Below, in pieces: positions 35,163 to 44,868 of a stretch of 61,645 nucleotides of DNA. The position numbers were made by a program, and so were the translations under genes. How positions within the stretch are numbered: position 1 is the first letter of the stretch; every line of letters starts with the position of its first letter. Under the pieces are notes generated by a model. The model did no database searches and was not told the origin of the DNA. It was given only the letters and a program-made list of their open reading frames with translations. Source of the stretch: Muribaculaceae bacterium (GTDB lineage: Bacteria; Bacteroidota; Bacteroidia; Bacteroidales; Muribaculaceae); the NCBI GenBank assembly GCA_022484565.1, contig JAKVKZ010000010.1, positions 1-61,645 of the forward strand, read 5' to 3'.

Positions 35163-35426
35163 CTACAGCAATACGACTGCGCCAAATGAGAGCCACATCA
35201 GTCCTATCAGAATCCATGAAAGGAAGTTCCTGTCGAAAAAGCATCTGTATGCAAGGAATGCTGAGAGCAGGTCATAGATAGGAAATAACATCAGCAAAGT
35301 CACGTTCTCATTCGCTGCGCTCTTGGCGTTAGTCAACAAATATGGCCATAGCAAAGTTGGAAGCAATGAAATCACAATCACAACTATGAACCATGCAGGA
35401 GGGCGTCTTATCCTTTGTCTTACCAT
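35163..35426 (-). CDS. small two-to-three-helix membrane protein
   Basis: An 87-residue hydrophobic protein (about three helices, starting WFIVVIVISLLPTLLWPYLL after a basic N-terminus RQRIRR). The ATG at 35426 is chosen because a possible -7 box (TATCTTTA on the minus strand, 35452-35445) lies just upstream; an ATG at 35462 would precede that box. No family recognised. Confidence 0.6.
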   Translation of the reverse strand: MVRQRIRRPPAWFIVVIVISLLPTLLWPYLLTNAKSAANENVTLLMLFPIYDLLSAFLAYRCFFDRNFLSWILIGLMWLSFGAVVLL

Positions 35427-35891
35427 AATATTTGAATAATAATGTAAAGATAGAGTATTCATTATTCATTTACAAACTTATTCTGATAAATTATTGCAAG
35501 TGTCCATGTCTGGAGTTGGATTCTTGGTTTCTGTCTCAGCAAGAACTTTCAGCAATATTGCCATGGATGGCCCTATATAAAAGCGAAAGTGCACTTTTTC
35601 ACAAAAGCACACCTCCCTCATAACCAAAATTCAAGTATATATTTTTTGTTGTTTGTTGTTCCTTGTTAGTACGTTTGTCGTTTATGTTTTGTAACAAATT
35701 TTTAGCCAAGTTTTTCGCATAAGTTTCCGATGGGAAAACTTGATAATGCTTATCTTAGCGCTACAAAGGTAAAAACAATAATCGGAACAACAAAATGAAA
35801 ACTTCTGAATAAAACTTAAAATATGTTTAGTGATAAAATAACACAATACGTCAAAAGCCGTTGAATTGTCGGTTCAGCAACTTTTGATGCG
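35427..35891. other. 465-base region without a gene
   Basis: AT-rich sequence upstream of the small membrane protein (minus) and downstream of der. I see one imperfect hairpin (35852-35886, CAAAAG...CTTTTG with G-U pairs) that could end the der transcript, but it lacks a T-run. No repeat or RNA gene is evident. Confidence 0.6.
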
Positions 35892-37205
35892 TTATTTTTC
35901 GCGCATGAACACGTTGATTGGTGTGCCTTTAAAATCCCAATTTTCGCGGAGTTTGTTTTCCAAAAAGCGTTTGTAAGGCTCTTTCACCCACTGAGGCAGA
36001 TTGCAGAAAAAGACGAATGACGGGATTCGCGCATTCTTCAGCATTGTGATATATTTGATTTTTATCAGCTTGCCCTTCCACATTGGCGGTGGGGTGGCGG
36101 CAATTATATCATGCATAACCGTGTTGAGCTTTGAGGTAGGCACCATGCGTTTGCGGTTGTTGTAAACGTTTACTGCCTGCTCCAGCACTTTAAGAATCCT
36201 CTGCTTTGTGAGTGCTGACCCGAAAATAATGGGGAAATCAGTGAATGGCGCAAAGCGATTGCGGATTGCATCTTCCATCACCATCATGGCTTCCTGGCTC
36301 TTGTGTTCGGCTATATCCCACTTGTTCACGCAAACCACCAGACCTTTCTTGTTTTTCTGGATTATTGAGAATATGTTTGCGTCCTGTGCCTCTATTCCGC
36401 GAGTGGCGTCAATCATAAGGATGCACACATCGGAATTCTCGATTGAGCGTATTGAGCGTATGATGGAGTAATATTCAATGTCCTCGTTTACTTTGGCCTT
36501 TTTGCGTATGCCGGCTGTGTCAACAAGGTAGAAGTCGAATCCGAATTTATTGTAGCGTGAATATACGCTGTCGCGGGTTGTTCCTGCAATGTTGGTTACA
36601 ATATTGCGGTCCTCACCGATAAAGGCGTTCACAATTGAGGATTTCCCTGAGTTTGGACGGCCCACAATAGCAAAGCGGGGCAGTTCTTCAAGCTGCTCTT
36701 CAGCTCGTTCTTCCGGTAGGCGTTTAACCACTTCATCAAGAAGGTCGCCTGTGCCGCTGCCTGTGATGGCAGAGATGGAGAACGGCTGTCCAAGACCAAG
36801 TGAATAGAATTCAGCTTCGTCGTAAAGGCTTTCATTGTTGTCGTCCTTGTTTGTAACGAGAATTACGGGTTTGCTTGTGCGGCGGAGAATATCGGCCACA
36901 CGGTCGTCAAGGTCGGTCACACCATTCTTGATGTCAACCATGAAAAGAATCAGGTCGGCTTCCTCTATTGCGATTTTTACCTGTTTATTGATTTCATTCT
37001 CGAAAATGTCATCGCTTCCGGCAACCCAGCCGCCGGTGTCAACTACGGAAATTTCCCTTCCGTTCCATTCCATTTTGCCATACTGGCGGTCGCGCGTAGT
37101 GCCTGACGTATCCATCACGATAGCAGCGCGGGTTTGGGTGAGACGGTTGAACAGAGTGGATTTCCCTACATTGGGGCGACCTACAATCGCTATTAAATTA
37201 CCCAT
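35892..37205 (-). CDS. der: ribosome-assembly GTPase Der (EngA)
   Basis: A 437-residue protein with two tandem Era-like GTPase domains: GRPNVGKST and DTSGTTRD with DTGG and NKDD in the first, [23 protein letters not shown] and NKWD in the second, followed by the C-terminal KH-like domain. It acts in 50S subunit assembly. The start is the ATG at 37205 ([12 protein letters not shown]); upstream in-frame codons are not supported. Last gene of the DUF177-rpmF-fabH-era-der run, 49 bases after era. Confidence 0.97.
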   Translation of the reverse strand: MGNLIAIVGRPNVGKSTLFNRLTQTRAAIVMDTSGTTRDRQYGKMEWNGREISVVDTGGWVAGSDDIFENEINKQVKIAIEEADLILFMVDIKNGVTDLDDRVADILRRTSKPVILVTNKDDNNESLYDEAEFYSLGLGQPFSISAITGSGTGDLLDEVVKRLPEERAEEQLEELPRFAIVGRPNSGKSSIVNAFIGEDRNIVTNIAGTTRDSVYSRYNKFGFDFYLVDTAGIRKKAKVNEDIEYYSIIRSIRSIENSDVCILMIDATRGIEAQDANIFSIIQKNKKGLVVCVNKWDIAEHKSQEAMMVMEDAIRNRFAPFTDFPIIFGSALTKQRILKVLEQAVNVYNNRKRMVPTSKLNTVMHDIIAATPPPMWKGKLIKIKYITMLKNARIPSFVFFCNLPQWVKEPYKRFLENKLRENWDFKGTPINVFMREK

Positions 37206-37254
37206 AATTTTGTTGTTTCTTTGTTTTGTTTGTTCTTGATAATGTTGCCAAAGG

Positions 37255-38136
37255 CTATTCCATATAGCCGAATTCACGCAGCTTGTTCTCGCGGTTGCGC
37301 CAGTCCTTTTCGACTTTCACAAACAGTTCGAGGAACACACGTTTTCCGAAGAAATGCTCTATATCCTTGCGGGCTTCAGTGCCCACACGTTTCAGCATGT
37401 TTCCGCCCTTACCTATCATAATTGCCTTTTGGCTGTCGCGCTCTACATAGATGGTTGACATGATGTGTATTACCTTGTCGCGCTCCTCAAATTTCTCCAC
37501 TATTACCTCTACGGAATAGGGAACTTCCTTATCGTAATCCAAAAGGATTTTCTCGCGTATTATTTCAGTCACAAAGAATCGAGCTGGCTTGTCGGTCAGC
37601 GCGTCTTTGCCGAAATATGGCGGTGAATCGGGCAGCAGTTCCACAATGCGTTTCATCAGGTTCTCAACATTGAATTTCTCCTTTGCTGAAGTCGGAAAGA
37701 TTTCTGCGGTAGGCAGAATGGCTTTCCAGCTGTCCATTATCTTTACAAGGTCGGCATTGCCTGTGAGCAGGTCAATCTTGTTGATTACAAGCAAAATTGG
37801 AACTTTCTCTTTCTGCACTTTCAGCAGATATTCTTTGTTTTTTGTCGGCGTTTCCACCACATCGGTCACATATAGCAGGATGTCGGCATCGGTCAGAGCC
37901 TCTTCCGAAAAGTCAAGCATGCTTTCCTGCAACTTGTATTTCGGCTTCAGCACTCCGGGAGTGTCAGAAAAAACTATCTGATAATCCTCTGTGTTGACAA
38001 TCCCGTGTATGCGGTGACGTGTGGTTTGTGCCTTCGATGTGATTATTGAAATGCGTTCGCCCACAAGCTCATTCATGAGCGTTGATTTTCCCACATTAGG
38101 ATTTCCAACGATGTTAACGAAACCTGATTTGTGCAT
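37255..38136 (-). CDS. era: GTPase Era
   Basis: A 293-residue protein. The N-terminal GTPase domain has [18 protein letters not shown] and NKID. The C-terminal KH domain has the segment [12 protein letters not shown]. Era binds the 3' end of 16S rRNA during 30S maturation and couples ribosome assembly to growth. The start at 38136 gives [11 protein letters not shown], the conserved N-terminus. fabH is upstream at 112 bases. Confidence 0.97.
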   Translation of the reverse strand: MHKSGFVNIVGNPNVGKSTLMNELVGERISIITSKAQTTRHRIHGIVNTEDYQIVFSDTPGVLKPKYKLQESMLDFSEEALTDADILLYVTDVVETPTKNKEYLLKVQKEKVPILLVINKIDLLTGNADLVKIMDSWKAILPTAEIFPTSAKEKFNVENLMKRIVELLPDSPPYFGKDALTDKPARFFVTEIIREKILLDYDKEVPYSVEVIVEKFEERDKVIHIMSTIYVERDSQKAIMIGKGGNMLKRVGTEARKDIEHFFGKRVFLELFVKVEKDWRNRENKLREFGYME

Positions 38137-38247
38137 TATCGATGTATTATTGTTATTGAAACTGCTTATCGACAAAAAAAGCATCGGTTAGGATGCATTT
38201 TTTTCTGGTTACAATAGCCAGTTATGGCCATTGCTCCCGATTAGAGA

Positions 38248-39231
38248 TTAAAAACCCCAGACAAGATACATGGCACCCCATGTGAATCCTGCGCCGAATG
38301 CGGTGAGAACTATCTTGTCGCCTTTCTTCAATTTACCTTTGTATTCGTCAAGGCAAAGTGGAATGGAGGCGGCACTGGTGTTGCCATAATGTTGTATGTT
38401 GACAAGAGTCTTTTCAGCCGGTACTTTCAAGCGGTCGCCTACAGCTTCAATGATGCGGAGGTTAGCCTGATGAGCCACAAACCAATCAATATTGTCGGCT
38501 GTGAGACCATTGCGTTTCATTATTTCCTGTGATGAGGTAAGCATGTCGATTACTGCGTGCTTGTACACCGCGCGGCCTTCTTGGTACACGAAGTGTTCAC
38601 GTGCGTCGACAGTGGCATGTGATGCCGGCTTTACTGAACCGCCTGCCTTATAGACGAGGTGCTCAAGACCTTCACCGTTCACATGTGCTACTGCATCAAT
38701 CACTCCAACATTCTCGTCGGTAGGCTCCACAAGCACTGCTCCGGCTGCATCGCCGAAAAGTGGGCATGTTGACCTGTCCTCGTAGTTGGTCATGCTCGAC
38801 ATTTTTTCTGCGCACACAACTACAATTTTTTTATACAAACCGGCACGGATGTAGGCGTTGGCGGCCTGCATTGCTACAATGAATCCAGCACATGCAGCCT
38901 GAATGTCGTAGGCATAGCCCTTTTCGCATCCGCATTTGTGTGCTATTACCGATGCTGTTGATGGGAATCGGTAATCAGGATTGGAAGTGGCGCAAATTGT
39001 CAATTCCACGTCTTCCGGGTTTGTGTTTGTCTCTTTCAGAAGTTTGGTGACAGCTTTAACGCCCATATAGGATGAACCCGCACCCTCAACTTTAAGGATA
39101 CGGCGCTCTTTAATGCCCACACGGGTAGTTATCCATTCATCGTTGGTGTCAACGATATGTGATAATTCCTCGTTGGTAAGCACATAATCGGGAACGTACG
39201 AAGCTATTCCACTGATTTTTGCGTTTGGCAT
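38248..39231 (-). CDS. fabH: beta-ketoacyl-ACP synthase III
   Basis: A 327-residue thiolase-fold enzyme. Active-site Cys114 is in QAACAGF, with His in WFVAHQANLRI and Asn in YGNTSAAS. WITTRVGIKERRI is the conserved N-terminal motif. It starts fatty-acid synthesis by condensing acetyl-CoA with malonyl-ACP. It follows rpmF without plsX in between. A strong hairpin separates the two. Confidence 0.96.
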   Translation of the reverse strand: MPNAKISGIASYVPDYVLTNEELSHIVDTNDEWITTRVGIKERRILKVEGAGSSYMGVKAVTKLLKETNTNPEDVELTICATSNPDYRFPSTASVIAHKCGCEKGYAYDIQAACAGFIVAMQAANAYIRAGLYKKIVVVCAEKMSSMTNYEDRSTCPLFGDAAGAVLVEPTDENVGVIDAVAHVNGEGLEHLVYKAGGSVKPASHATVDAREHFVYQEGRAVYKHAVIDMLTSSQEIMKRNGLTADNIDWFVAHQANLRIIEAVGDRLKVPAEKTLVNIQHYGNTSAASIPLCLDEYKGKLKKGDKIVLTAFGAGFTWGAMYLVWGF

Positions 39232-39257
39232 GAGTTATAATAATTATTTTAGAAAAG

Positions 39258-39298
39258 TATATCCTAAATAAGCCCTGTCGGGCATATTATTTAGGATA
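39258..39298 (-). promoter_or_regulatory. strong hairpin between rpmF and fabH
   Basis: Arms of 13 exact bases (ATATCCTAAATAA at 39258-39270 and its complement at 39286-39298) enclose an inner GCCC/GGGC stem with TGTC loop and an ATA bulge. On the minus strand it lies between the rpmF stop and the fabH start, with T-rich sequence after it. It may act as a partial terminator or an RNA-processing/stability element setting L32 and FabH levels apart. Confidence 0.65.
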
Positions 39299-39337
39299 TC
39301 TCAGTTATGCTGAATTGAAAAAATTATCTGCAAGCCG

Positions 39338-39529
39338 TTATTCAGCTGCTGCAGTGCTCATTTCAATTGCTACTTTTCCGCGATAATAACCACACTCAGG
39401 GCAAACTGAATGATACACGTGCCATGCGCCACAATTTGGGCATAATGCCAATGTAGGCTCTAATGCCTTATCGTGGGTTCTTCTTTTTGCTGTTCTTGTC
39501 TTTGACTGTTTTCGTTTAGGATGTGCCAT
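39338..39529 (-). CDS. rpmF: 50S ribosomal protein L32
   Basis: A 63-residue protein: MAHPKRKQSKTRTAKRR at the N-terminus and a zinc-binding type CPNCG..CPECG in the second half. It is a component of the large ribosomal subunit. The DUF177 gene stops 14 bases upstream. Confidence 0.97.
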   Translation of the reverse strand: MAHPKRKQSKTRTAKRRTHDKALEPTLALCPNCGAWHVYHSVCPECGYYRGKVAIEMSTAAAE

Positions 39530-39543
39530 ATTGTTATTAATTT

Positions 39544-40128
39544 TTAATTGTTATCATTTAACTGCTTCAGTGCGTCCCAACGTGGGTCAGTACTGTCGTC
39601 GTCGTTATTATTGTTCTCATTTTCGTTCTCATCGTCGCCGTATTCACCATAAGTGGCTTCACCACCTTCTTCATCGTCCACAGCGTGCTTTTTCAGCACT
39701 GAACTCATCTTTTTATTGCACTTGCCTACCGGATGAACGTGCTTTAGCGGAATTGTCAGCGCCACTGTGTCGTAAAGCATATACGCAACGTTGAGATAAC
39801 TGTCACTTTCAGGAATTACCAGAACATCATCACTTTCGTCGTTGTATTCGTCACCATATTTCACCGTAAGGTGATAAGTAGTATCGACGGGAAGTTCCAT
39901 TTCATCAAGGCAGCGGTCGCAAGCGACGTAGATGCTGCCTGTGAGCTTGAAATTAAGTTCATACGCATCACCCGTGCACTTCACGCTGAGATTTACGTCC
40001 ACATCGCCGTGAAGCACATCTGCACTCTCCATATCGCGGAAAAAGTCACCACCCAAATGGTACTCAAATGTTTGAACACCAACGGGCATTCCCTTGAGAG
40101 GCAACTTAAATGCTGCAAACTTTCCCAA
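39544..40128 (-). CDS. yceD: DUF177 (YceD-like) protein, large-subunit associated
   Basis: About 194 residues. The conserved CDRCL motif and the V-K-C-x-G pattern identify DUF177, whose homologues are implicated in 23S rRNA stability and are almost always beside rpmF. The C-terminal 40 residues are extremely acidic (Asp/Glu/Asn runs). Start: I choose a TTG at 40128 (product begins MGKFAAFKLPLKG) because the promoter box at 40159-40152 would place the transcript start downstream of the longer frame's first codon, itself a TTG at 40182. Confidence 0.85.
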   Translation of the reverse strand: MGKFAAFKLPLKGMPVGVQTFEYHLGGDFFRDMESADVLHGDVDVNLSVKCTGDAYELNFKLTGSIYVACDRCLDEMELPVDTTYHLTVKYGDEYNDESDDVLVIPESDSYLNVAYMLYDTVALTIPLKHVHPVGKCNKKMSSVLKKHAVDDEEGGEATYGEYGDDENENENNNNDDDSTDPRWDALKQLNDNN

Positions 40129-40151
40129 AATATTTTCAGTTAAATCAGCCG

Positions 40152-40182
40152 CAAAGGTACAAACTTTCCTATTAATAATCAA
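40152..40182 (-). promoter_or_regulatory. -33/-7 promoter of the DUF177-rpmF-fabH-era-der operon
   Basis: Minus strand TACCTTTG at 40159-40152 with TTG at 40182-40180, spacer 20 bases. The expected transcript start is about 20 bases before the TTG start at 40128. Because the longer reading frame begins at the -33 box itself, this promoter argues against that start. Confidence 0.7.
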
Positions 40183-40328
40183 TTATTTCAACTTAAAAAT
40201 TGAATATAGCTCTTAAAACTACCGATTGGATAGAGTAAAAAAGCAACAGGGGTAAGTGTTCCAATGAATTTTCACTACCGCTGATGAACTCGGATGTTGC
40301 ACCTTTATTGAAAATCTGAAAATTGCGG

Positions 40329-42770
40329 TCAGATAAACAAATTCATGTTGGCATGGTCGGCACGTTCCATGTAGGTGGCTACACCACCAAGAGAAACATT
40401 GTCGAGCAGTTCTTCTTTGGCTACGCCCATCACGTCCATGCTCATGGTGCAGGCAATCATTTCCACACCGCTGTCGATGGCCTGCTGACGCAGACTTTCA
40501 AGTGATTCGATGCCCCTGCGCTTCATAATGAACCGCATCATAATGCTGCCAAGTCCAAACATATTCATTTTCGACAGACCAAGTTTCTTGCTGTGGGCAG
40601 GGAGCATGAAACTGAACATTTTGCCAAAGAAATCCTTGACCACATGAGGTTTTTCCTTTTTCTTGATTACGTTAAGCCCCCAGAAAGTAAAGAACATGGT
40701 CACTTTGCGTCCTGTGGCAGCAGCACCGTTGGCAAGCACGAATGATGCCAAAGCCTTGTCGAGGTCATCGCTGAACACGATGATGGTCTTGTTGCCGGAT
40801 TCGGAAGGGCAACATGCCGATGCATTCTGCGGCTTGGCCTCGCGCTTGGTGATTTCAGCCACAATTGTGCCCGAAAGGTTGTCAACTGAATTTAGTTCGG
40901 CACCTACAGTCCTGCACCATGACTGGACATCACGCTGAAAAGCTGGGTCGGTGGCTTTCACTTGAAGCGTTTCGCCATCGTGGAGTTTGGCATAAGCGTT
41001 TTTAAGCTGCATTATCGGGCCAGGGCACATCAGTCCGCATGCGTCGAGAGTGACGACCGATGCAGAGAGTGATGTCTGAGGAGCAGAGGTAGACGCCTGT
41101 TTGTCGTTGTGGCTAACAGTTACTGGAGAAGTGGCCGCGAACCATGTGCGGTAACCACCCGAAAGATTGCGGACATTGCTGAATCCATTTTGAGTGAGGA
41201 TGCGATAGGCGAGATAGCCGCGCAGACCCACAGCGCAATTCACGATGATTGGTTTGTCCTTAGGCAATTCAATCAAGCGGCCACGCAACATGTCGAGGGG
41301 AATATTGACGAAACGAGGTATAGAACCAAGGCTGAATTCGATTTCACTGCGCACATCAATGCACACGGCATCATCAGGAATTGCCGCAACATCGCGCCAA
41401 GTGATATTTTTGAGTTTGCCCGAGAGTATGTTGTCGGCAACAAAGCCAGCCATGTTGACTGGGTCCTTAGCGGAAGAATAAGGAGGTGCATAAGCATTGT
41501 CGAGAGTGGCGAGGTCATAAACTGTGCCACCACGCTGAATAGTCTGGGCACACATCTCGATGCGCTTGTCCACACCGTCGTAACCTACAATCTGTGCGCC
41601 AAGCAATTTACCATCGGATGGCGAAAAGATGATTTTCACGGTCATGTTGAGTGCATGAGGATAATATCCCGCATGGGAAGTGGAATGAGTCCACGATGCA
41701 AGATAGGGGATACCAACCTTTTTAAGCGATTTGGCGTTGGCTCCTGTAGAGGCCACTGATAAATCAAAAACTTTAGCGATTGCAGTAGCGATACTTCCGG
41801 CATATTTTTCATGATTGCCAAGCACCATATTGTCGGCGACAATACGTCCCTGCTTGTTTGCCGGGCCTGCCAATGCAATTTTGGCAGGTTGGCCAGTGAC
41901 GATATTGTTGATTTGTACAGCATCACCGAGTGCATAAATGTTTTCATCGGAAGTCTGCATAAAGTCGTTAACCTCGATAGCACCAAGAGAGCCAATCGTC
42001 AAGTCCGCCTGCCGAGCCAAGGCAGTGTCGGGACGAACACCGATGGAAAGAATTACGAAATCGGCAGCGACAGTCTTTCCCGATTGCAAAGTTACCGACA
42101 GAGCAGTGCCCTCAGAGTTGAATTTTGCCACACCGTCGCCAAGAATCAGGTCAATTCCTTTATCTGCGAGATGGTGATGCACTATAGAAGCCATTGAAAA
42201 ATCAAGCGGAGCCATAACTTGGTCGCTCATTTCCACAACGCAAACCTCAATGCCAGCTTGTTTAAGGTTTTCGGCCATTTCCAGCCCGATAAACCCACCG
42301 CCGATGACGGCAGCTTTGTGCGGATGATTATCGGTTATGAACTTCTTGATGATGTCGGTGTCGTCAACATTTCGCAGAGTGAAGATGCGACTGTCGTCGA
42401 TGCCTGGAATGGGCGGACGTACAGGGTCTGCGCCAGGTGAAAGCACTAATTTGTCATAAGTTTCCGTGTATGTGCGTCCCGAAGCAAGGTCTTTCACATC
42501 AACCAATTTTTCAGCGGGATGGATAGCCGTGACTTCATTTTGGGTGCGGATGTCGATGTTGAACTGGCCGGTAAAGCCTTTGGCCGTCTGGACAAACAAC
42601 TTGTTACGGTCGCTGATAGTACCGCCAATGTAATAGGGAAGCCCACAATTGGCATATGAAACGTAATTGCCTTTTTCAAACAATATTATTTCAGCGTGTT
42701 CATCGAGTCGCCTGAGCCGGGCAGCCGTGGTAGCACCACCGGCAACGCCTCCAACAATGAGATATTTCAT
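40329..42770 (-). CDS. cdr: CoA-disulfide reductase fused to rhodanese, TusA and DsrE domains
   Basis: An 813-residue protein. Residues 1-445: FAD/NAD(P)H disulfide reductase with VGGVAGGATTAARLRR and the single active Cys42 (YANCGLPYYIGG) of the CoADR type. About 455-550: rhodanese domain with Cys in VNCAVGLRG. About 585-660: TusA-like domain (CGLMCPGPIMQLK). About 680-813: DsrE/F-like domain. The set suggests reduction of CoA persulfide or polysulfide and relay of sulfur between domains. The ATG at 42770 (MKYLIVGG) is used; a longer frame to 42830 is unsupported. It is a single transcription unit between nadB and the DUF177 promoter. Confidence 0.92.
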   Translation of the reverse strand: MKYLIVGGVAGGATTAARLRRLDEHAEIILFEKGNYVSYANCGLPYYIGGTISDRNKLFVQTAKGFTGQFNIDIRTQNEVTAIHPAEKLVDVKDLASGRTYTETYDKLVLSPGADPVRPPIPGIDDSRIFTLRNVDDTDIIKKFITDNHPHKAAVIGGGFIGLEMAENLKQAGIEVCVVEMSDQVMAPLDFSMASIVHHHLADKGIDLILGDGVAKFNSEGTALSVTLQSGKTVAADFVILSIGVRPDTALARQADLTIGSLGAIEVNDFMQTSDENIYALGDAVQINNIVTGQPAKIALAGPANKQGRIVADNMVLGNHEKYAGSIATAIAKVFDLSVASTGANAKSLKKVGIPYLASWTHSTSHAGYYPHALNMTVKIIFSPSDGKLLGAQIVGYDGVDKRIEMCAQTIQRGGTVYDLATLDNAYAPPYSSAKDPVNMAGFVADNILSGKLKNITWRDVAAIPDDAVCIDVRSEIEFSLGSIPRFVNIPLDMLRGRLIELPKDKPIIVNCAVGLRGYLAYRILTQNGFSNVRNLSGGYRTWFAATSPVTVSHNDKQASTSAPQTSLSASVVTLDACGLMCPGPIMQLKNAYAKLHDGETLQVKATDPAFQRDVQSWCRTVGAELNSVDNLSGTIVAEITKREAKPQNASACCPSESGNKTIIVFSDDLDKALASFVLANGAAATGRKVTMFFTFWGLNVIKKKEKPHVVKDFFGKMFSFMLPAHSKKLGLSKMNMFGLGSIMMRFIMKRRGIESLESLRQQAIDSGVEMIACTMSMDVMGVAKEELLDNVSLGGVATYMERADHANMNLFI

Positions 42771-42897
42771 AATTATTAAATTACGGGTTAGTACAATATT
42801 CTTTTTGTGACAATAAGATTCAATTGGCAAATTAAGTAAAAATGTACGATATAATCAAATTACATGCCAAAGATTGAATAAAGTAAAGAAGTTTATA

Positions 42898-42935
42898 ATG
42901 AATGAGGCAGGAAATACAGCTCCTGTCTCATTCAT
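42898..42935 (-). terminator. terminator after nadB
   Basis: ATGAATGAG-CAGGA (42898-42912) pairs with TCCTG-CTCATTCAT (42921-42935); the loop is eight bases and the minus-strand sequence after it is T-rich. Confidence 0.7.
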
Positions 42936-42953
42936 ATATTTGTGTGTAATAAT

Positions 42954-44537
42954 TTACTTAATATCTTTGCGCGGAGCTGGTGGATAGTCGAGGGAATAGT
43001 GAAGGCCACGTGATTCCTTGCGCTCCATTGCCTGACGCATTATGAGGTAACCTACATTGATTATGTTGCGAAGTTCGCAGATTTTGCGGCTCACTTTGCT
43101 GGTCTTGAACAACTTTTCAGTCTCCTCATATAAGATGTCAAGGCGGTTCCATGCCCTGTTGAGACGGATATTGCTTCGGACAATGCCCACGTAAGTTGAC
43201 ATGATTTGTCCGACTTCCTTTTCGCTTTGGGTGATAAGCACCATTTCCTCGGGGTGCTGAGTGCCTTTGTCGTCCCATTCGGGAACGTCCTCACGATATG
43301 TGAATTCATCCTTATGCTCCATAGCGTGGCGGGCTGCAGCATCAGCGTAAACCACGGCTTCGATGAGTGAATTGGAGGCAAGGCGGTTGCCGCCGTGAAG
43401 TCCAGTGCATGAACATTCGCCCACTGCATAAAGCCGCTGGATGGATGAGCAGGCATTGAGGTCAACTTTTATGCCGCCGCAAAGATAGTGTGCAGCCGGA
43501 ACCACTGGAATATAATCCTTTGTGATGTCGATTCCGAGGCTGAGGCATTTTTTATAGATATTTGGAAAATGCTTTTTGGTTTCTTCCGCATCCTTGTGGG
43601 TGACATCAAGGAACACATGATCGTCGCCGCGAAGTTTCATCTCATTGTCGATTGCACGTGCCACAATGTCGCGTGGAGCAAGTGACAGACGGGGGTCGTA
43701 TTTCTGCATGAATTCTTTGCCATCGAGTGAACGAAGCACTGCGCCATACCCGCGCATGGCCTCGGTGATTAGAAACGATGGACGGTCGCCGGGGTGATAG
43801 AGTGCGGTAGGGTGGAACTGCACAAATTCCATGTCCTTTACAGTACCTTTGGCGCGATATACCATTGCTATGCCATCGCCAGTAGCCACCAATGGGTTTG
43901 TCGTTGTACTGTAAACTGCCCCTACACCGCCAGTGGCGATTAATGTGACTTTTGAAAGGAAAGTGTCAACCGAGCCGTTGTCCTCGTTAAGAATGTATGC
44001 TCCGTAACAGGCTATATCAGGTGTTTGCCGGGTAACTCTCTTTCCGAGGTGGTGCTGTGTGCATATTTCCACTGCAAAATGGTGCTCGAACACATCTATA
44101 TTGTTGTGCTTTTTTACGGCATCGATAAGGCTGTCCTGAATTTCAGCGCCGGTGTTGTCCTTATGGTGCAGAATTCTGAATTCGGAATGTCCTCCTTCAC
44201 GGTGAAGATCGAAATCCCCTTTCTCGTTCTTGTCGAAATCCACGCCCCACGAAATCAGTTGCTTGATTTGCGACGGAGCTTCGCGTACTACTTTGTTCAC
44301 GGCTTCAGGGTCGCTGAGCCAATCGCCCGCAACCATGGTGTCGTGGATATGTTTGTCGAAATCGTCAACGAGCGTGTTGGTAACGGATGCTACTCCGCCT
44401 TGTGCAAGAAAAGTGTTGGCCTCTTCAAGTCCAGTTTTGCAGATCAGGGCTACTCGGCCAGTGCCAGCTACCTTTAATGCAAAACTCATTCCAGCTATGC
44501 CGGAACCGATAATCAGATAATCGTATTTGTAAACCAT
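42954..44537 (-). CDS. nadB: L-aspartate oxidase
   Basis: A 527-residue flavoprotein: FAD loop GSGIAGMSFALKV, LAQGGVA, HREGGHSE-like RILHHKDNTG, LVATGDGIAMVYRA, QFHPTA, LITEAMRGYGA. It oxidises L-Asp to iminoaspartate in de novo NAD synthesis. The gene is not accompanied by nadA or nadC here. The divergent region of 331 bases contains its -7 box. Confidence 0.94.
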   Translation of the reverse strand: MVYKYDYLIIGSGIAGMSFALKVAGTGRVALICKTGLEEANTFLAQGGVASVTNTLVDDFDKHIHDTMVAGDWLSDPEAVNKVVREAPSQIKQLISWGVDFDKNEKGDFDLHREGGHSEFRILHHKDNTGAEIQDSLIDAVKKHNNIDVFEHHFAVEICTQHHLGKRVTRQTPDIACYGAYILNEDNGSVDTFLSKVTLIATGGVGAVYSTTTNPLVATGDGIAMVYRAKGTVKDMEFVQFHPTALYHPGDRPSFLITEAMRGYGAVLRSLDGKEFMQKYDPRLSLAPRDIVARAIDNEMKLRGDDHVFLDVTHKDAEETKKHFPNIYKKCLSLGIDITKDYIPVVPAAHYLCGGIKVDLNACSSIQRLYAVGECSCTGLHGGNRLASNSLIEAVVYADAAARHAMEHKDEFTYREDVPEWDDKGTQHPEEMVLITQSEKEVGQIMSTYVGIVRSNIRLNRAWNRLDILYEETEKLFKTSKVSRKICELRNIINVGYLIMRQAMERKESRGLHYSLDYPPAPRKDIK

Positions 44538-44565
44538 GTCGATTCTAAATCAGAGTTATTTTCGG

Positions 44566-44573
44566 CAAACTTA
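44566..44573 (-). promoter_or_regulatory. -7 element for nadB
   Basis: Minus strand TAAGTTTG, fitting TAnnTTTG, 29 bases upstream of the nadB ATG. No -33 box seen. Confidence 0.5.
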
Positions 44574-44665
44574 CGCATTATTTGTAAGAATTTGAAATAT
44601 ACTGTGCATAAAATATTTTGTTACGGATTTGCGGTAAAAACTATAAGAAAAAAGTTAAAGATTTA

Positions 44666-44696
44666 TTTGCAAAAAGGAAAATAATATTTATTTTTG
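44666..44696 (+). promoter_or_regulatory. -33/-7 promoter for the TM2 gene
   Basis: TTTG at 44666-44669 and TATTTTTG at 44689-44696, spacer 19 bases. It is about 170 bases before the start codon, giving a long leader. Confidence 0.6.
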
Positions 44697-44868
44697 CAAT
44701 GTTTATGTTATTATTCACAATAGAATCATTTTGGTGAAGAAAAGTGAAGTGATTATAAACGCTGTAGAAACCTATGGATGAAGCTATCAGCTAATCCAAT
44801 TTTGAAACGAATATAGTTAGTATAACTTAGTCAAACAATTTATTTACAAATTTAATCTTAAATTAATT

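Larger units (their letters stand above)
44538..44868. other. 331-base divergent region
   Basis: Contains a minus-strand -7 box for nadB and a plus-strand -33/-7 promoter for the TM2 gene. The latter leaves a 5' leader of about 165 bases with no hairpin that I can identify as a riboswitch. Confidence 0.6.

Noticed and set aside
35852-35886. Hairpin after der as a terminator
   Set aside because: Stem is imperfect and lacks a T-run on the minus strand; mentioned only within the intergenic entry.
41109-41759. Open frame of 216 codons on the plus strand
   Set aside because: Antisense to the CoA-disulfide reductase fusion, whose domains are clear.
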